NCBI RefSeq assembly: GCF_019967995.1
Contig: NZ_CP065377.1
Span: 2,046,001 to 2,110,000 of the forward strand
Origin: Faecalibacterium prausnitzii
GTDB taxonomy: Bacteria; Bacillota; Clostridia; Oscillospirales; Ruminococcaceae
Reading direction: 5' to 3'
Length of the DNA stretch: 64,000 bases
The notes beneath the pieces were generated by a model, which had not been told where the DNA came from, did not search any database, and was given only the letters and a program-made list of their open reading frames with translations. Shown piece by piece: positions 1 to 8,820 of this stretch. Positions within the stretch are counted from its first letter, which is position 1; each line of letters opens with the position of its first letter. The translations under genes and the position numbers were made by a program.

Positions 1-182
1 ATAATTATTCCCCTGTCAGAGGCAACTCAATTCATTTTTCCCATTCTTCCTATATTACACCTGCAATCTCCCCTACTACATCTTCTGGCCGCCAAAAAAC
101 AGAAAAAAATTTGGAGAATGATTTTAGCACTTATAGTCAATTACTCTTGAAAAAAGTAAATGTATAATCGGGAGGTTTTTCT
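1..182. other. AT-rich non-coding start of window
   Basis: No supported reading frame is visible here. The stretch is clearly more AT-rich than most of the window and leads into the ribosome binding site GGGAGG at about 170-175. A TATAAT hexamer sits at 163-168, but it is too close to the ribosome binding site to be a convincing promoter for the gene at 183. The upstream gene lies outside the window. Confidence 0.5.
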
Positions 183-527
183 ATGGCAACAATTTATCGT
201 GGAACTGGTTGGAGTTCGGACTGCATTGGTGAAACCAAAAACGGTACGGTCTACCGTGGCACCGGCTGGAGCTCAGATGCAGTTGGTGAGTACAAAGATG
301 GTACGATTTATCGTGGCTGCGGCCTGCACTCGGATGCCATTGGCGAGTATAAAAATGGCACCATTTATACCGGCCTTGGCTTGCATTCCAGAGAAATCGG
401 AGAATATAAGGATGGAACGATCTATCGTGGAATCGGTTGGAGTTCCACAGCCATCGGCGAATACAAAGAAGGCTCGGATGGTGTAGCCGCTGCGGCACTT
501 CTGCTGTTGGCCGCTGACCTGCTCTGA
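183..527 (+). CDS. small protein of five 19-residue repeats
   Basis: A 114-residue protein built almost entirely from five perfect-length 19-residue repeats at residues 3-21, 22-40, 41-59, 60-78 and 79-97. Each has the pattern T-[IV]-Y-x-G-x-G-[WL]-x-S-x-x-[IV]-G-E-x-K-x-G, so the DNA repeats every 57 bp. A 17-residue Ala/Leu-rich hydrophobic tail follows. The ATG is 7 nt after GGGAGG. The regular G, Y and W spacing suggests a closed beta structure. It resembles what databases call 4-fold beta flower or MORN-like repeat proteins, but I cannot assign a family with certainty. There is no signal peptide at the N-terminus, and the function is unknown. It stands alone, is followed by a strong terminator, and faces the convergent rml operon. 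Confidence 0.75.
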   Translation: MATIYRGTGWSSDCIGETKNGTVYRGTGWSSDAVGEYKDGTIYRGCGLHSDAIGEYKNGTIYTGLGLHSREIGEYKDGTIYRGIGWSSTAIGEYKEGSDGVAAAALLLLAADLL

Positions 528-546
528 CGCAATTTGATCCATACGC

Positions 547-590
547 AAAAAGGAGCACTCCCCTGCATCATGCAGAGGGGTGCTCCTTTT
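547..590. terminator. bidirectional intrinsic terminator
   Basis: A long near-perfect hairpin, with arms AAAAGGAGCAC and GTGCTCCTTTT extended inward, lies between the convergent repeat-protein gene and rmlB. The A-run on one side and T-run on the other let it serve both strands. Confidence 0.8.
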
Positions 591-620
591 GGTTTTGCGA
601 TTCCGAGGGCTTACAAGCAC

Positions 621-1685
621 TTACTTATTCTTGTACATTTCCTCGTAGTACTTCTGGTAGTTGCCGCTGGTGATGTGCTCCATCCACTCCTCGTGGTCGA
701 GGTACCAGTCGATGGTCAGGACGATGCCCTTCTCGAACGGGGTCTCCGGGTACCAGCCCAGATCGTTCTTGATCTTGGTGGGGTCGATGCCGTAGCGGCG
801 GTCATGGCCCAGACGGTCGGCAACGTGCTTGATGAGGTCTTCGCTGATGCCGTCATCCTTCAGGCGGTCGTGCAGCTGCTCGATGATGGTCTTGACGATG
901 AAGATGTTGGGGCGCTCGTTGTGGCCGCCGACGTTGTAGACCTCGCCGATCTTGCCGCCATTGCAGACCATATCAATGGCCTTGCAGTGGTCTTCCACGT
1001 ACAGCCAGTCGCGGATCTGCATTCCGTCGCCGTAGACGGGCAGCTGCTTGTGGTGCTTGACGTTGTTGATCATCAGGGGGATCAGCTTCTCCGGGAACTG
1101 ATAGGGGCCGTAGTTGTTGGAGCAGCGGGTGATGTTGATGGGCATCCCGTAGGTATCGTGGAATGCCATGACGAACATGTCGGCACTGGCCTTGGAGGAA
1201 GAGTAGGGGCTGTGGGGGCACAGCGGGGTGGTCTCCATGAAGAAGCCCTCGGCACCCAGAGCGCCATAGACCTCGTCGGTCGAGACCTGCAGATACTTCT
1301 TGCCCTCTTTCCAGGTCTTGGCCTCGGCGTCATACCAGGCCTCCTTGGCGCGCTGCAGCAGGTTCACCGTGCCCATGACGTTGCTCTGGACGAAGATCTC
1401 CGGGTTCTTGATGGAGCGGTCCACGTGGCTCTCTGCGGCAAAGTTGATGACGTAATCGAAATCGTACTTTGCGAACAGGCCCTCGACCAGCTCCTTATCG
1501 CAGATATCGCCCTGCACGAAGACGTGGCGGGGGTCGCCCTCGACGTCCTTCAGGTTTTCCAGATTGCCCGCATAGGTCAGCTTATCCAGGTTGACCAGCA
1601 GGATTTCCGGGTACTTCTTGAGCATATAATGCACAAAGTTCGAGCCAATAAAGCCGGCGCAGCCGGTGATCAGATATTTTTTCAT
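621..1685 (-). CDS. rmlB: dTDP-glucose 4,6-dehydratase
   Basis: Converts dTDP-glucose to dTDP-4-keto-6-deoxyglucose, the second step of dTDP-L-rhamnose synthesis. The protein is a 354-residue extended SDR. The NAD-binding G8-x-x-G11-x-x-G14 motif is at the N-terminus. The dehydratase triad T136-D137-E138 (in STDEVYG) and the active-site pair Y161 and K165 (YSSSK) are all present. Length is typical for RmlB. It is the last gene of a minus-strand rmlA-rmlD-rmlB set and is separated from rmlD by a 67-bp palindromic repeat. It ends next to a bidirectional terminator. Its role in making rhamnose for surface polysaccharide is supported by the glycosyltransferase genes upstream. Confidence 0.95.
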   Translation of the reverse strand: MKKYLITGCAGFIGSNFVHYMLKKYPEILLVNLDKLTYAGNLENLKDVEGDPRHVFVQGDICDKELVEGLFAKYDFDYVINFAAESHVDRSIKNPEIFVQSNVMGTVNLLQRAKEAWYDAEAKTWKEGKKYLQVSTDEVYGALGAEGFFMETTPLCPHSPYSSSKASADMFVMAFHDTYGMPINITRCSNNYGPYQFPEKLIPLMINNVKHHKQLPVYGDGMQIRDWLYVEDHCKAIDMVCNGGKIGEVYNVGGHNERPNIFIVKTIIEQLHDRLKDDGISEDLIKHVADRLGHDRRYGIDPTKIKNDLGWYPETPFEKGIVLTIDWYLDHEEWMEHITSGNYQKYYEEMYKNK

Positions 1686-1741
1686 AGTTTGATTCTTTCC
1701 TCAAAACAATTTGTTTCTCTTTTTTCGTTTTTTTGATACAA

Positions 1742-1808
1742 CCTCTCAGTCACCTGCGGTGACAGCTCTCCCTTCGGGAGAGCTGGATGCGAAGCGGCCT
1801 GAGAGGGT
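1742..1808. repeat. palindromic MITE-like repeat, copy 1 (short)
   Basis: Ends are CCTCTCAGTC and CTGAGAGGG, inverted with respect to each other. Inside lies the stem AGCTCTCCC-ttc-GGGAGAGCT. The copy fills the gap between rmlD and rmlB and ends directly at the rmlD stop codon. It is one of at least 13 related intergenic copies in the window. Confidence 0.85.
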
Positions 1809-2723
1809 TTACTTCATGCCGTTGTCGCCGTCCCAATGCTCAAAGAAGCAGGCCAGGGCAGCTTTCCAATCCCGCACCTCGTTGCCGACGGTGCAGCGCA
1901 GCATCCGGTTGTCCAGAGCGCTCCACTTGGGGCGGTCGGCGCTTTCGGGGTGCTTGGCCTTGTACTCCTCGCTGGTGCAGGGGGCCACGGTCGCGTCCAC
2001 GCCGGACAGGCGGATGATCTCGGAGGCAAAATCGTACCAGGAGCAGATGCCCTCACCGGTGCAGTGATACAGGCCGTACTCATGGGTGACGCAGAGCTGC
2101 AGGATCTCGTGGGCCAGATCCACCGCGTTGGTGGGGTTGCCGCACTGGTCGTTGACGACTTCCAGCTTGCCGAACTTTTTGCCCGCATTCACGATGGTCT
2201 TGACGAAGTTCTTGCCATAGTAGCTGTACAGCCAGGCCGTGCGGACGATGAAGTGGCGGTGGCAGAACTGCTCCACGTACTTCTCGCCCATGAGCTTGGT
2301 GGAGCCGTAGGCGCTGATGGGGCCGGGAAGGGTGGCCTCATCCTGTGCGATGCCGCCGTTCTCGCGGCCGGAGAAGACGTAGTCGGTGGAGACATGGACC
2401 AGGCGGGCACCGGTCTTGGTGGCAGCCTGTGCCAGGTTGCGGGGGCCGAGGGCGTTTGCCTTAAAGGCTGCGTCGTGATTCACCTCGCAGCCGTCCACGT
2501 TGGTGTAGGCAGCGCAGTTGATGATGACATCCGGGCGCTGACGGCGGATGAAGTCATCCACCATCTTGTAGTTGGAGATGTCCAGTTCGGGCAGGTCCAC
2601 GGGGATGACGGTCGCGCTCTGCAGCTTTTCGGGGATGGGGCCGATCTCGCTGCGGCCCTCGCGGAGCTGCTTGATGATCTCGGTGCCCAGCTGACCCTTA
2701 CAGCCAGTAACGATGATTTTCAT
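1809..2723 (-). CDS. rmlD: dTDP-4-dehydrorhamnose reductase
   Basis: Catalyses the NAD(P)H-dependent last step to dTDP-L-rhamnose. The 304-residue protein carries the Rossmann motif T6-G-C-K-G-Q-L-G13 at its start, the STD motif at 112-114 and the SDR catalytic pair Y139 and K143 (YGSTK). It starts 13 bp downstream of rmlA, so the two genes are probably cotranscribed, and the spacing is enough for its own ribosome binding site. The epimerase step (RmlC) that makes its substrate has no gene in this cluster, so the pathway needs an rmlC elsewhere in the genome. Confidence 0.93.
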   Translation of the reverse strand: MKIIVTGCKGQLGTEIIKQLREGRSEIGPIPEKLQSATVIPVDLPELDISNYKMVDDFIRRQRPDVIINCAAYTNVDGCEVNHDAAFKANALGPRNLAQAATKTGARLVHVSTDYVFSGRENGGIAQDEATLPGPISAYGSTKLMGEKYVEQFCHRHFIVRTAWLYSYYGKNFVKTIVNAGKKFGKLEVVNDQCGNPTNAVDLAHEILQLCVTHEYGLYHCTGEGICSWYDFASEIIRLSGVDATVAPCTSEEYKAKHPESADRPKWSALDNRMLRCTVGNEVRDWKAALACFFEHWDGDNGMK

Positions 2724-2736
2724 GTGCGGTCTCCTC

Positions 2737-3624
2737 TTAGTATCTCAGTTTTCCGTCGGCCACATTCTTCAGGTGCTGGCCATAGGGGCTCTTGCCATAG
2801 CGCTTTGCGCTCTCCAGCAGCGTGTCGCGGTCGATCCAGCCATACTTGAAAGCGATCTCCTCCGGGGCACTGATCTTGATGCCCTGCCGCTTCTCGATCA
2901 TCCGCACGAAGTCGGCGGCATCCACCAGGCTGTCCATCGTGCCGGTATCCAGCCAGGCAAAGCCGCGGCCCAGCAGCTGGACGTCCAGCTCGCCCTTCTT
3001 GAGGTACATGTCGTTCAGGGTGGTGATCTCCAGCTCGCCGCGGGCAGAGGGCTTGACCTGCTTTGCCATCTGGACGACTTCCTTGTTGTAGAAGTACAGG
3101 CCGGTGATGGCGTAGTTGGATTTCGGGTGCTCCGGCTTTTCCTCCACGCTCAGGACTTTGCCGTTGGCGTCGAACTCGACGATGCCAAAGCGCTCCGGGT
3201 CCGGTACGTAGTAGCCAAACACGGTGCAGCGGCCCTTGGTCTCGGCGTTGGAGGCAGCGGTCTTCAGGATCTTGGAGAAGCCGTTGCCGTAGAAGATGTT
3301 GTCGCCCAGGATCATGGCGCAGCAGTCTTCGCCGATGAACTCCTCACCCAGAATGAATGCCTGTGCCAGGCCATCGGGAGAGGGCTGGACCTTATATTGC
3401 AGATGGATGCCGTACTGGCTGCCATCGCCCAGCAGCGCCTCGAAACGGGGCGTGTCAGTGGGGGTCGAAATGATAAGGATATCCTGGATGCCCGCCAGCA
3501 TGAGGGTGGACAGAGGATAGTAGATCATCGGCTTGTCGTAGACAGGCAGCAGCTGTTTGCTGGTGACCATGGTCAACGGGTAAAGCCGGGTGCCGGCGCC
3601 GCCGGCGAGAATAATGCCTTTCAT
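2737..3624 (-). CDS. rmlA: glucose-1-phosphate thymidylyltransferase
   Basis: Makes dTDP-glucose from glucose-1-phosphate and dTTP, the committed step to dTDP-rhamnose. The 295-residue protein begins with the nucleotidyltransferase signature G8-G-A-G-T-R13 and has K23-Q24 and the sugar-phosphate binding segment [11 protein letters not shown] right after it. A DTGT motif near residue 220 is also typical. An AGGAG ribosome binding site precedes the ATG. It is the first gene of the minus-strand rmlA-rmlD-rmlB operon and has its own probable promoter upstream. Confidence 0.95.
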   Translation of the reverse strand: MKGIILAGGAGTRLYPLTMVTSKQLLPVYDKPMIYYPLSTLMLAGIQDILIISTPTDTPRFEALLGDGSQYGIHLQYKVQPSPDGLAQAFILGEEFIGEDCCAMILGDNIFYGNGFSKILKTAASNAETKGRCTVFGYYVPDPERFGIVEFDANGKVLSVEEKPEHPKSNYAITGLYFYNKEVVQMAKQVKPSARGELEITTLNDMYLKKGELDVQLLGRGFAWLDTGTMDSLVDAADFVRMIEKRQGIKISAPEEIAFKYGWIDRDTLLESAKRYGKSPYGQHLKNVADGKLRY

Positions 3625-3701
3625 CGTTTGTGCACTCCTTTAATTAAAATGAAAAAAGTTGTGCAGCTATACGAAGCCTTCGTTTCCTCCGGCCTCGTAA
3701 T

Positions 3702-3730
3702 ATTCAAAGCGGAGCTGCGTCCGCTGTCAA
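3702..3730 (-). promoter_or_regulatory. probable rmlA promoter
   Basis: On the minus strand TTGACA (3725-3730) and TTGAAT (3702-3707) are separated by 17 bp and lie about 80 bp upstream of the rmlA start. The -35 box is perfect; the -10 box matches at four of six positions. Confidence 0.45.
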
Positions 3731-3825
3731 CAAAGTTGCAGAAAAACCGCTCTGCCGGGGGCATTCCGGCCACCGCAGATAGTTTTACACTTCATTTTAC
3801 TATCAAATCGAAAAAAAAGCAAGAA

Positions 3826-3868
3826 AGAACGGCCCTTTACAGAAATTTTTCTGCAAAGGGGCCGTTCT
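3826..3868 (-). terminator. intrinsic terminator after the glycosyltransferase genes
   Basis: Read on the minus strand, a long hairpin with arms AGAACGGCC and GGCCGTTCT is followed by a T-rich stretch with a run of eight T. It closes the glycosyltransferase transcript and separates it from rmlA. Confidence 0.8.
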
Positions 3869-3891
3869 CCTGATGTCATTTGCGGGATGAA

Positions 3892-3983
3892 CCTCTCAGT
3901 CATTGCTTCGCAATGCCAGCTCCCCTGGTAGGGGAGCCATTGGCAGGCCGGGCAGGCCCTGCTGTTCGCGTGGGTCCGAGGGT
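3892..3983. repeat. MITE-like repeat, copy 2 (partial)
   Basis: Begins with the family end CCTCTCAGTC, then a short hairpin (ATTGCTTCGCAAT) and the AGCTCCCCT-ggt-AGGGGAGC stem. The right half is degenerate: it keeps the CATTGGCAGGCCG segment seen in the long copies but lacks the closing inverted end. It ends at the stop codon of the glycosyltransferase gene. Confidence 0.65.
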
Positions 3984-4775
3984 TCACCACCGGAATCCCC
4001 ACTTGGAGAAGTACCGCAGCAGGTTGCCGGTCTGCCAGAGAGCAGGCTTGAGGCTGCGGTGGGCAGCGCGGTGCCAGGCGTGGATGGCCGTGAACTGCGG
4101 CACAAGATATGCCTTGCCCTGCGTGCGCATCTTCTGGGTGAGGTCGGCGTCTTCCACATACATGAAGTACTTCTCATCGAAGCCGCCCACCGCCCGGAAA
4201 GTGCGAGTGCGAACCGCCGAGAAGCTGCCGGTGCAGAACTCGATCTCGGTGGGGCGGGTCAGGTCTTTGTCCTTCATGAGATAGGCATCGTTGTACTTTG
4301 CCCAGAATCTGAGCGCCGGCAACTGGCGGTAGACCATGGGGCGGAGCGCACACCGGCGCAGCGGCAGCTGCTGGGGGCGGCCATCCGGGAAGACAAGCGC
4401 AGGCCGGGCCATGACGACATCCGGGTGCTGGTCCATCCAGTCGGCCAGGTCGCTCAGGGTGTCCGCCGTCAGCTGGATGTCCGGGTTGAGGATGAAGTGA
4501 TAGTCGCTGTCCAGTTCCGGCAGGACCATGTTGTGGCCGGTGCCGAAGCCGCCGTTCTCGGTGCGGCAGCGGACGACGACCTGCTGCCCCTCCCCTGCTG
4601 CCAGCAGGCCGCTGTGCAGCGCTGCTTCCAGCTTTTGGCCGCTGCCGTCCGGGCTGGCGTTGTCCACCAGATAGAGGGTCAGCGGGTGGCGGCGGGTGAA
4701 CCGCAAAACGGTCTGTGCCGCTTTCAGCGCCTCGTCGTACCCGTTATAGACTACAATACAAGCTGATAATTTCAA
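3984..4775 (-). CDS. GT2 family glycosyltransferase (rhamnosyltransferase-like)
   Basis: A single-domain family 2 glycosyltransferase of 264 residues, probably adding a sugar to a lipid-linked surface polysaccharide. The N-terminus reads MKLSACIVVYNG, the typical GT2 beginning, followed by VDNASPDGSG, NGGFGTGHN and LNPD. The VEDADL segment near residue 217 is the likely metal or acid/base region. I chose the TTG at 4775 because AGGAG lies 7 nt upstream; a longer frame from another TTG at 4811 has no such support. No membrane segments are seen. The dTDP-rhamnose genes just downstream make rhamnose a reasonable donor sugar, but the substrate is inferred. Confidence 0.85.
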   Translation of the reverse strand: MKLSACIVVYNGYDEALKAAQTVLRFTRRHPLTLYLVDNASPDGSGQKLEAALHSGLLAAGEGQQVVVRCRTENGGFGTGHNMVLPELDSDYHFILNPDIQLTADTLSDLADWMDQHPDVVMARPALVFPDGRPQQLPLRRCALRPMVYRQLPALRFWAKYNDAYLMKDKDLTRPTEIEFCTGSFSAVRTRTFRAVGGFDEKYFMYVEDADLTQKMRTQGKAYLVPQFTAIHAWHRAAHRSLKPALWQTGNLLRYFSKWGFRW

Positions 4776-4880
4776 ATGGATTCTCCTCTTCTCTGTCGCG
4801 GTGCTCGACAAGTTCCGAACGGAACGGCCTGCGCCATCCTGCTCCGGCCTTGGCGGACACGCGAAGCATGACCGGGAGGG

Positions 4881-7319
4881 TCATTCCAGCGGCAGGATCT
4901 TCAGCGCGAAATCCTCCCGCTGGATGTCAAAGTTGGGGTTGGTGCAGGGGTCGCCCTTGGCCAGCAGGTCGCCCCAGCGGGCCTGGAAGCGGAGCACCTC
5001 GCCCTGGAAGCGCTTCTGCTTTTCGGGGTTGTCCTCCATGCCGCGGCTCTTGCTCTCGTAGTGGTAGAGCTGGGCGAACGGAGTAAAGACGTTGGTATAA
5101 CCCGCCTCGCGGACGCGGACACAGAAGTCCACATCGTTGAAGGCCACCGCATAGCTCTCATCCAGGCCGTTCAGCTCCTGATAGATCTCACGGCGGATGA
5201 GCAGGCAGGCAGCGGTGTCGCCGTAGACGTCCTGCACATAGTTCAGGCGGCCCATGTAGCCATCGGATGCCGCCGGGAAGTATTTGTGCAGGTGGCCCGC
5301 CACGCCGCCAATGCCAAAGCCGATACCGGCATGCTGGATGGTGTCGTCCGGATAGAGCAGTTTGGCGCCTACGCAGCCCACCCGCTTTTGCTGGGCGTAC
5401 ATGACCATCTCTTCCAGCCAGTTGGGGGTGATGACCTCGGTGTCGTTGTTCAGCAGCAGCAGATACTCGCCGGTGGCGAACTTCTCGCCGAAGTTATTCA
5501 GGGCGCTATAGTTGAAGCCCTTGCCCTGCCAGGTGACGACGTGCAGGTTGGCATGCTCCTGCTCCATCCGCTTGTAAGCACGGAACGTCTCCGGCTGCCT
5601 GCTGTTGTTCTCGATGATGATGAGTTCAAAATCCGGGTAGGTGGTGCGGTCGTAGATGGACTCCACACACAGTTCCAGATCCTTGATGTGGTCACAGGTG
5701 GGGATCAGGATGCTGACCCGGCCCGGATGCGCGATGGTGTAATCGGTCTTGTAATAACCGGGGGTACCGGGGATGAGGGTCACATCATCCACCGCCACGC
5801 CGCAGCGCTCGTAATGCGCCTTGAGCGCTGCAATGCCCGCTTCAATGCAGTAGGTCTTGGCGGAGATGTCCGCCGCCGTGCTGCCGGGGCTGGAGCGCCA
5901 GTAGTACAGCGCATGGGGGATGTGGACGATCTTCTCGGCCTGTTCGGTCAGGCGGAGGAAGAGGTCGTAGTCCTGACTGCCGTTGTATTCCATCCGCTCA
6001 CCGCCGCCGCTGCGCTCCATCAGGGCGCGGCTGAAGACGGACAGATGGCAGATATAGTTGTTGGAGCGGAGGTTGTCCAGCATGAAGTCCGGCTTGAAGT
6101 GGTAAAGCACCACGTTCTCCACCTCGCCCTCAAAGGTAGCCTCGTCGGTATAGACGAAGTCCGCCTTCTGCTCGGCGATGGCTTTGGCCGCATACCACAG
6201 CGCACAGGGGTGCAGGATGTCATCATGGTCCAGCAGGGCGATGTACGCGCCGGTAGCCATCGCAAAGCCGTGGTTGGTGTTGCCGGGGATCAGCTCGTTC
6301 TTTTCCAGCTTCTGGTAGCGGATGCGCGGGTCGGACGCAGCGCGGGCCTGGACCTTCTGACCCACGGCGGGGTCCTGCCCGGCGTCCACACAGCACAGCT
6401 CCCAGTTGCGGTAGGTCTGGTTCACGACGGAATCCAGCAGCTCTTCCAGAAAGTTCAGCGGGGTGTTGTACAGCGGCACCACGATGCTGATCTTCGGCCC
6501 GGCGGGCTGGTCGTTTGCCTGCCGGACCAGCAGCTCCACCGGGGCGAAGCGGTCGGCCCGCATCGTCATGCCGGGGAAGAGCGCCGCATACACACGGCGG
6601 GCACGGGCCTTTTCCAGCATACCGGAAACGCCCTCGGTGCGCAGCTCGTGCAGGAAGACAAAGAGCGGGAAGGTGTGCCAGAGCTGGCGGCTCTTGCTGA
6701 CCGCATAGCGGGCGGGCCAGGTCATCTTCCAGAAGGTGGAGCCTGTGACCTCGTTCAGAGTCTGCTCCAGCTGCTTTTCGTGGCTGCGGCTCAGGGAGAG
6801 GTCGCTGCGCAGCCGCTCGATGAGCGCCGCTTCCTCGCCGCAGGTGCGCTCTGCACGGACCATCCGGTCCCGCAGGATGTCGAGTTCTTCCTCGTAGCCG
6901 CGGACCATCCCCATGGCGCTGGGCTGGACAGTGCAGAACAGCGCCGCCTGCTGGGCACGGCCCCGGCTGCGCCACTGCAGATCACGGTAGTAGCCGCGCT
7001 CGGCCAGCTTTTCCGCCCATGCGGACAGGGCGGTGGCATCGGTGCACACCAGCAGGACCTGTTCGGCCAGCTGGGCGGGCAGTTCGACCCAGACCGGGTC
7101 TTCCACCACCAGCAGCTCCGGCTGGGCCGTGGCGGCCGCCGTCCAGGGGTTGGCCCGGATGCCCGCACGGCGCAGCGCTTTTTCCAGCAGCGCACCGGAC
7201 TCCTCATCGGCTGCAAGCACCGCAGCCGCCTCCGGTGCCAGCTCCTCCGCGATGCGCTGTGCCAGCAGGCGGCAGCGCTCTGCAGCCTCTCTCGTTTCCT
7301 TTTCTTTCTCCAACTGCAT
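4881..7319 (-). CDS. large glycosyltransferase with two GT2 domains
   Basis: An 812-residue cytoplasmic or membrane-associated enzyme with two GT2 catalytic domains. One starts near residue 280 (KISIVVPLYN, then DHDD in LLDHDDILHP), and one starts near residue 540 (VSILIPTCDH, then LLLNNDTE and FNDVDFC). The first 270 residues are charged and partly coiled-coil in character and match no domain I know. Such two-domain enzymes usually build repeat units of rhamnan-type or O-antigen-like polysaccharides. The ATG at 7319 follows GGAG by 8 nt; a GTG 15 bp upstream is a weaker choice. It is transcribed with the next GT2 gene, 105 bp downstream. The product is inferred to be a rhamnose-containing surface glycan. 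Confidence 0.87.
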   Translation of the reverse strand: MQLEKEKETREAAERCRLLAQRIAEELAPEAAAVLAADEESGALLEKALRRAGIRANPWTAAATAQPELLVVEDPVWVELPAQLAEQVLLVCTDATALSAWAEKLAERGYYRDLQWRSRGRAQQAALFCTVQPSAMGMVRGYEEELDILRDRMVRAERTCGEEAALIERLRSDLSLSRSHEKQLEQTLNEVTGSTFWKMTWPARYAVSKSRQLWHTFPLFVFLHELRTEGVSGMLEKARARRVYAALFPGMTMRADRFAPVELLVRQANDQPAGPKISIVVPLYNTPLNFLEELLDSVVNQTYRNWELCCVDAGQDPAVGQKVQARAASDPRIRYQKLEKNELIPGNTNHGFAMATGAYIALLDHDDILHPCALWYAAKAIAEQKADFVYTDEATFEGEVENVVLYHFKPDFMLDNLRSNNYICHLSVFSRALMERSGGGERMEYNGSQDYDLFLRLTEQAEKIVHIPHALYYWRSSPGSTAADISAKTYCIEAGIAALKAHYERCGVAVDDVTLIPGTPGYYKTDYTIAHPGRVSILIPTCDHIKDLELCVESIYDRTTYPDFELIIIENNSRQPETFRAYKRMEQEHANLHVVTWQGKGFNYSALNNFGEKFATGEYLLLLNNDTEVITPNWLEEMVMYAQQKRVGCVGAKLLYPDDTIQHAGIGFGIGGVAGHLHKYFPAASDGYMGRLNYVQDVYGDTAACLLIRREIYQELNGLDESYAVAFNDVDFCVRVREAGYTNVFTPFAQLYHYESKSRGMEDNPEKQKRFQGEVLRFQARWGDLLAKGDPCTNPNFDIQREDFALKILPLE

Positions 7320-7383
7320 TTCTGATTTCTCCACTTCTCCGCAGGACGCAGATCCCGCGCTTCGCTTTCCTATAAACTAATAT

Positions 7384-7412
7384 AGTATACCAGATTCCGC
7401 CCCGTTTGAGAA
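7384..7412 (-). promoter_or_regulatory. promoter of the glycosyltransferase operon
   Basis: Minus strand: TTCTCA (7407-7412), 17 bp, then TATACT (7384-7389) with an extended TGG in front. It lies about 65 bp upstream of the chosen start of the two-domain glycosyltransferase. Confidence 0.6.
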
Positions 7413-7447
7413 GCGCTTTTGCCCATTTTCCTGCGGATGCCAGTTCT

Positions 7448-8509
7448 TTAGCCGAACAGACCGCTCAGCCAGCCGAACAGGCCGGAAGTGCCGCGGCCTG
7501 CCTTGCCGATGGAGGTGCCGGGATAATAGTGCTTGAGGATCTTTTTATAATTCATTCCACGCTCGTTGGCATAGCCCACCGCGCCGCACTGGCTCATGCC
7601 CACGCCGTGGCCATAGCCGTAGTAGTACATCACCGGGGTGCCGTTGGCATCGGTGCCGAAATCGAAGCAGTAGCGGGAGCTGACGAACTGGCCGAGATAC
7701 CGGTAGCTGCTGCCATCGACCGTCAGGGTGTTGTACTGCACATAGCCGCCCAAATCCTTGTGGGTGGTGTCAGCGCTCTGGTAAGCCTGCCCCGTCTTGC
7801 TGTTGGTGTATTCGGTGTAGCGGTAATCCCGGCCGATGATGCGGCGCATCAGGTTATGATACTGCTCCTCATAGGGACTTTCCACGCTCTGCAAATAAGG
7901 AACATCGCTGCCCCAGGCATCCTGGCCGGAACAGGTGCCGTAGGTACCGGTCTGGGTGTTATAGCCTGCGCTGGCCGACCACACCGCGTCAATGACCGAA
8001 CCATTGTAGGTCACGACCTCGTCTTTGACCGGCTCGATGGCCTTGCGCAGAGCCTCCCGCGTGGAGGACGGGATCTCATCCACCGGGGTGTAGATCAGGG
8101 CGTTGGCCGAAGAGCCGTACTGTTTATGGTACAGCAGATAGGAGTGGATGGCCACAGCCTGCGCCTTCCAGGCCTGCTGCGCCGCCGACGCGCTGACGAA
8201 GCTGCCAATGGAACCAAGTTCGGTGTAGGTGATGCCCACCAGGCAGTCCACCAGATCAAGCGTCACGTTCCGGCGCAGGCCCTTGCCCTTGATGTTCAGG
8301 TAAGGTAACGTGATCTTATTCCGCGAGCCGAACAGCCAGCTCAGGCAGTTTTCTTCCTCCGCCGGGATCAGAGTCGTGTCCGCGCCGCCCATGGTGGTGG
8401 GGTGGGCCGTCTCGCCCTCGGCAGATGCGGCGGGGGCCGCCGTGCACAGCAGCACCACGGCCAGTACCAGCGCCGCAATGCGGCTTGCAACCATCGAAAT
8501 ACGCTTCAA
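7448..8509 (-). CDS. SpoIID/LytB domain protein (secreted peptidoglycan hydrolase)
   Basis: A 353-residue exported protein. An N-terminal signal peptide (basic start, hydrophobic ALVLAVVLLC, then AAPAASAEG) precedes a SpoIID domain. The family's hallmark stretch WKAQAVAIHSYLL is present, with the probable catalytic Glu near residue 97 (TYTELG). A C-terminal GYGHGVGMSQCGA motif is also present. SpoIID proteins are lytic transglycosylases that cut glycan strands stripped of stem peptides. The TTG at 8509 is chosen because GGAGG lies 8 nt upstream and the signal peptide then starts properly. It stands alone. In a non-sporulating host the role would be general wall turnover, which is inference. 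Confidence 0.83.
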   Translation of the reverse strand: MKRISMVASRIAALVLAVVLLCTAAPAASAEGETAHPTTMGGADTTLIPAEEENCLSWLFGSRNKITLPYLNIKGKGLRRNVTLDLVDCLVGITYTELGSIGSFVSASAAQQAWKAQAVAIHSYLLYHKQYGSSANALIYTPVDEIPSSTREALRKAIEPVKDEVVTYNGSVIDAVWSASAGYNTQTGTYGTCSGQDAWGSDVPYLQSVESPYEEQYHNLMRRIIGRDYRYTEYTNSKTGQAYQSADTTHKDLGGYVQYNTLTVDGSSYRYLGQFVSSRYCFDFGTDANGTPVMYYYGYGHGVGMSQCGAVGYANERGMNYKKILKHYYPGTSIGKAGRGTSGLFGWLSGLFG

Positions 8510-8656
8510 AGTCGGTTTCCTCCCAGAATGCACCTCATATGTGCAATTTTTTCTTCCAGTTTAACACACCCAGCGGGCATGAGCAAGGACCGGACTTTGT
8601 TTTTCACATTTGCCTTCTTCCCGCCCGGCCCTGAAAAAGTCTCCACAAAACAGAAA

Positions 8657-8683
8657 ATCCAGTACCCGGTTCGGATACTGGAT
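8657..8683 (-). terminator. duplicated tRNA-type terminator
   Basis: This is a near-copy of the tRNA-Tyr terminator at 8997-9023, with stem ATCCAGTA/TACTGGAT instead of ATCCAGCA/TGCTGGAT. The C-G to T-A pair exchange keeps the stem intact. It follows the first tRNA-tail element on the minus strand. Confidence 0.7.
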
Positions 8684-8687
8684 CTCT

Positions 8688-8793
8688 TGGTGGGCAAGGG
8701 TGGATATCGCGAGCCGCGCATCTAAAAAAGCCCCACTGGGCTGTTTTTGCGCTGTCTTCTGCGACAGCGCCGCAGCTGTTCGAATCCGCCCGC
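8688..8793 (-). repeat. tRNA-tail element, copy 1 (106 nt)
   Basis: On the minus strand the element begins GCGGGCGGATTCGAAC, the complement-like T-arm sequence of a tRNA, and ends ATCCACCCTTGCCCACCA, like a tRNA 3' end with CCA. The two ends pair with each other. Inside are two hairpins, GCGCTGTC/GACAGCGC and an A-rich/T-rich AGCCC/GGGCT stem. A terminator follows directly. It shares most of its sequence with copy 2 at 8859-8964 but is more degenerate at the outer stem. No full tRNA can be folded from it. Confidence 0.75.
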
Positions 8794-8820
8794 ATTCGTG
8801 AGTTTCATGCACATACAAAA

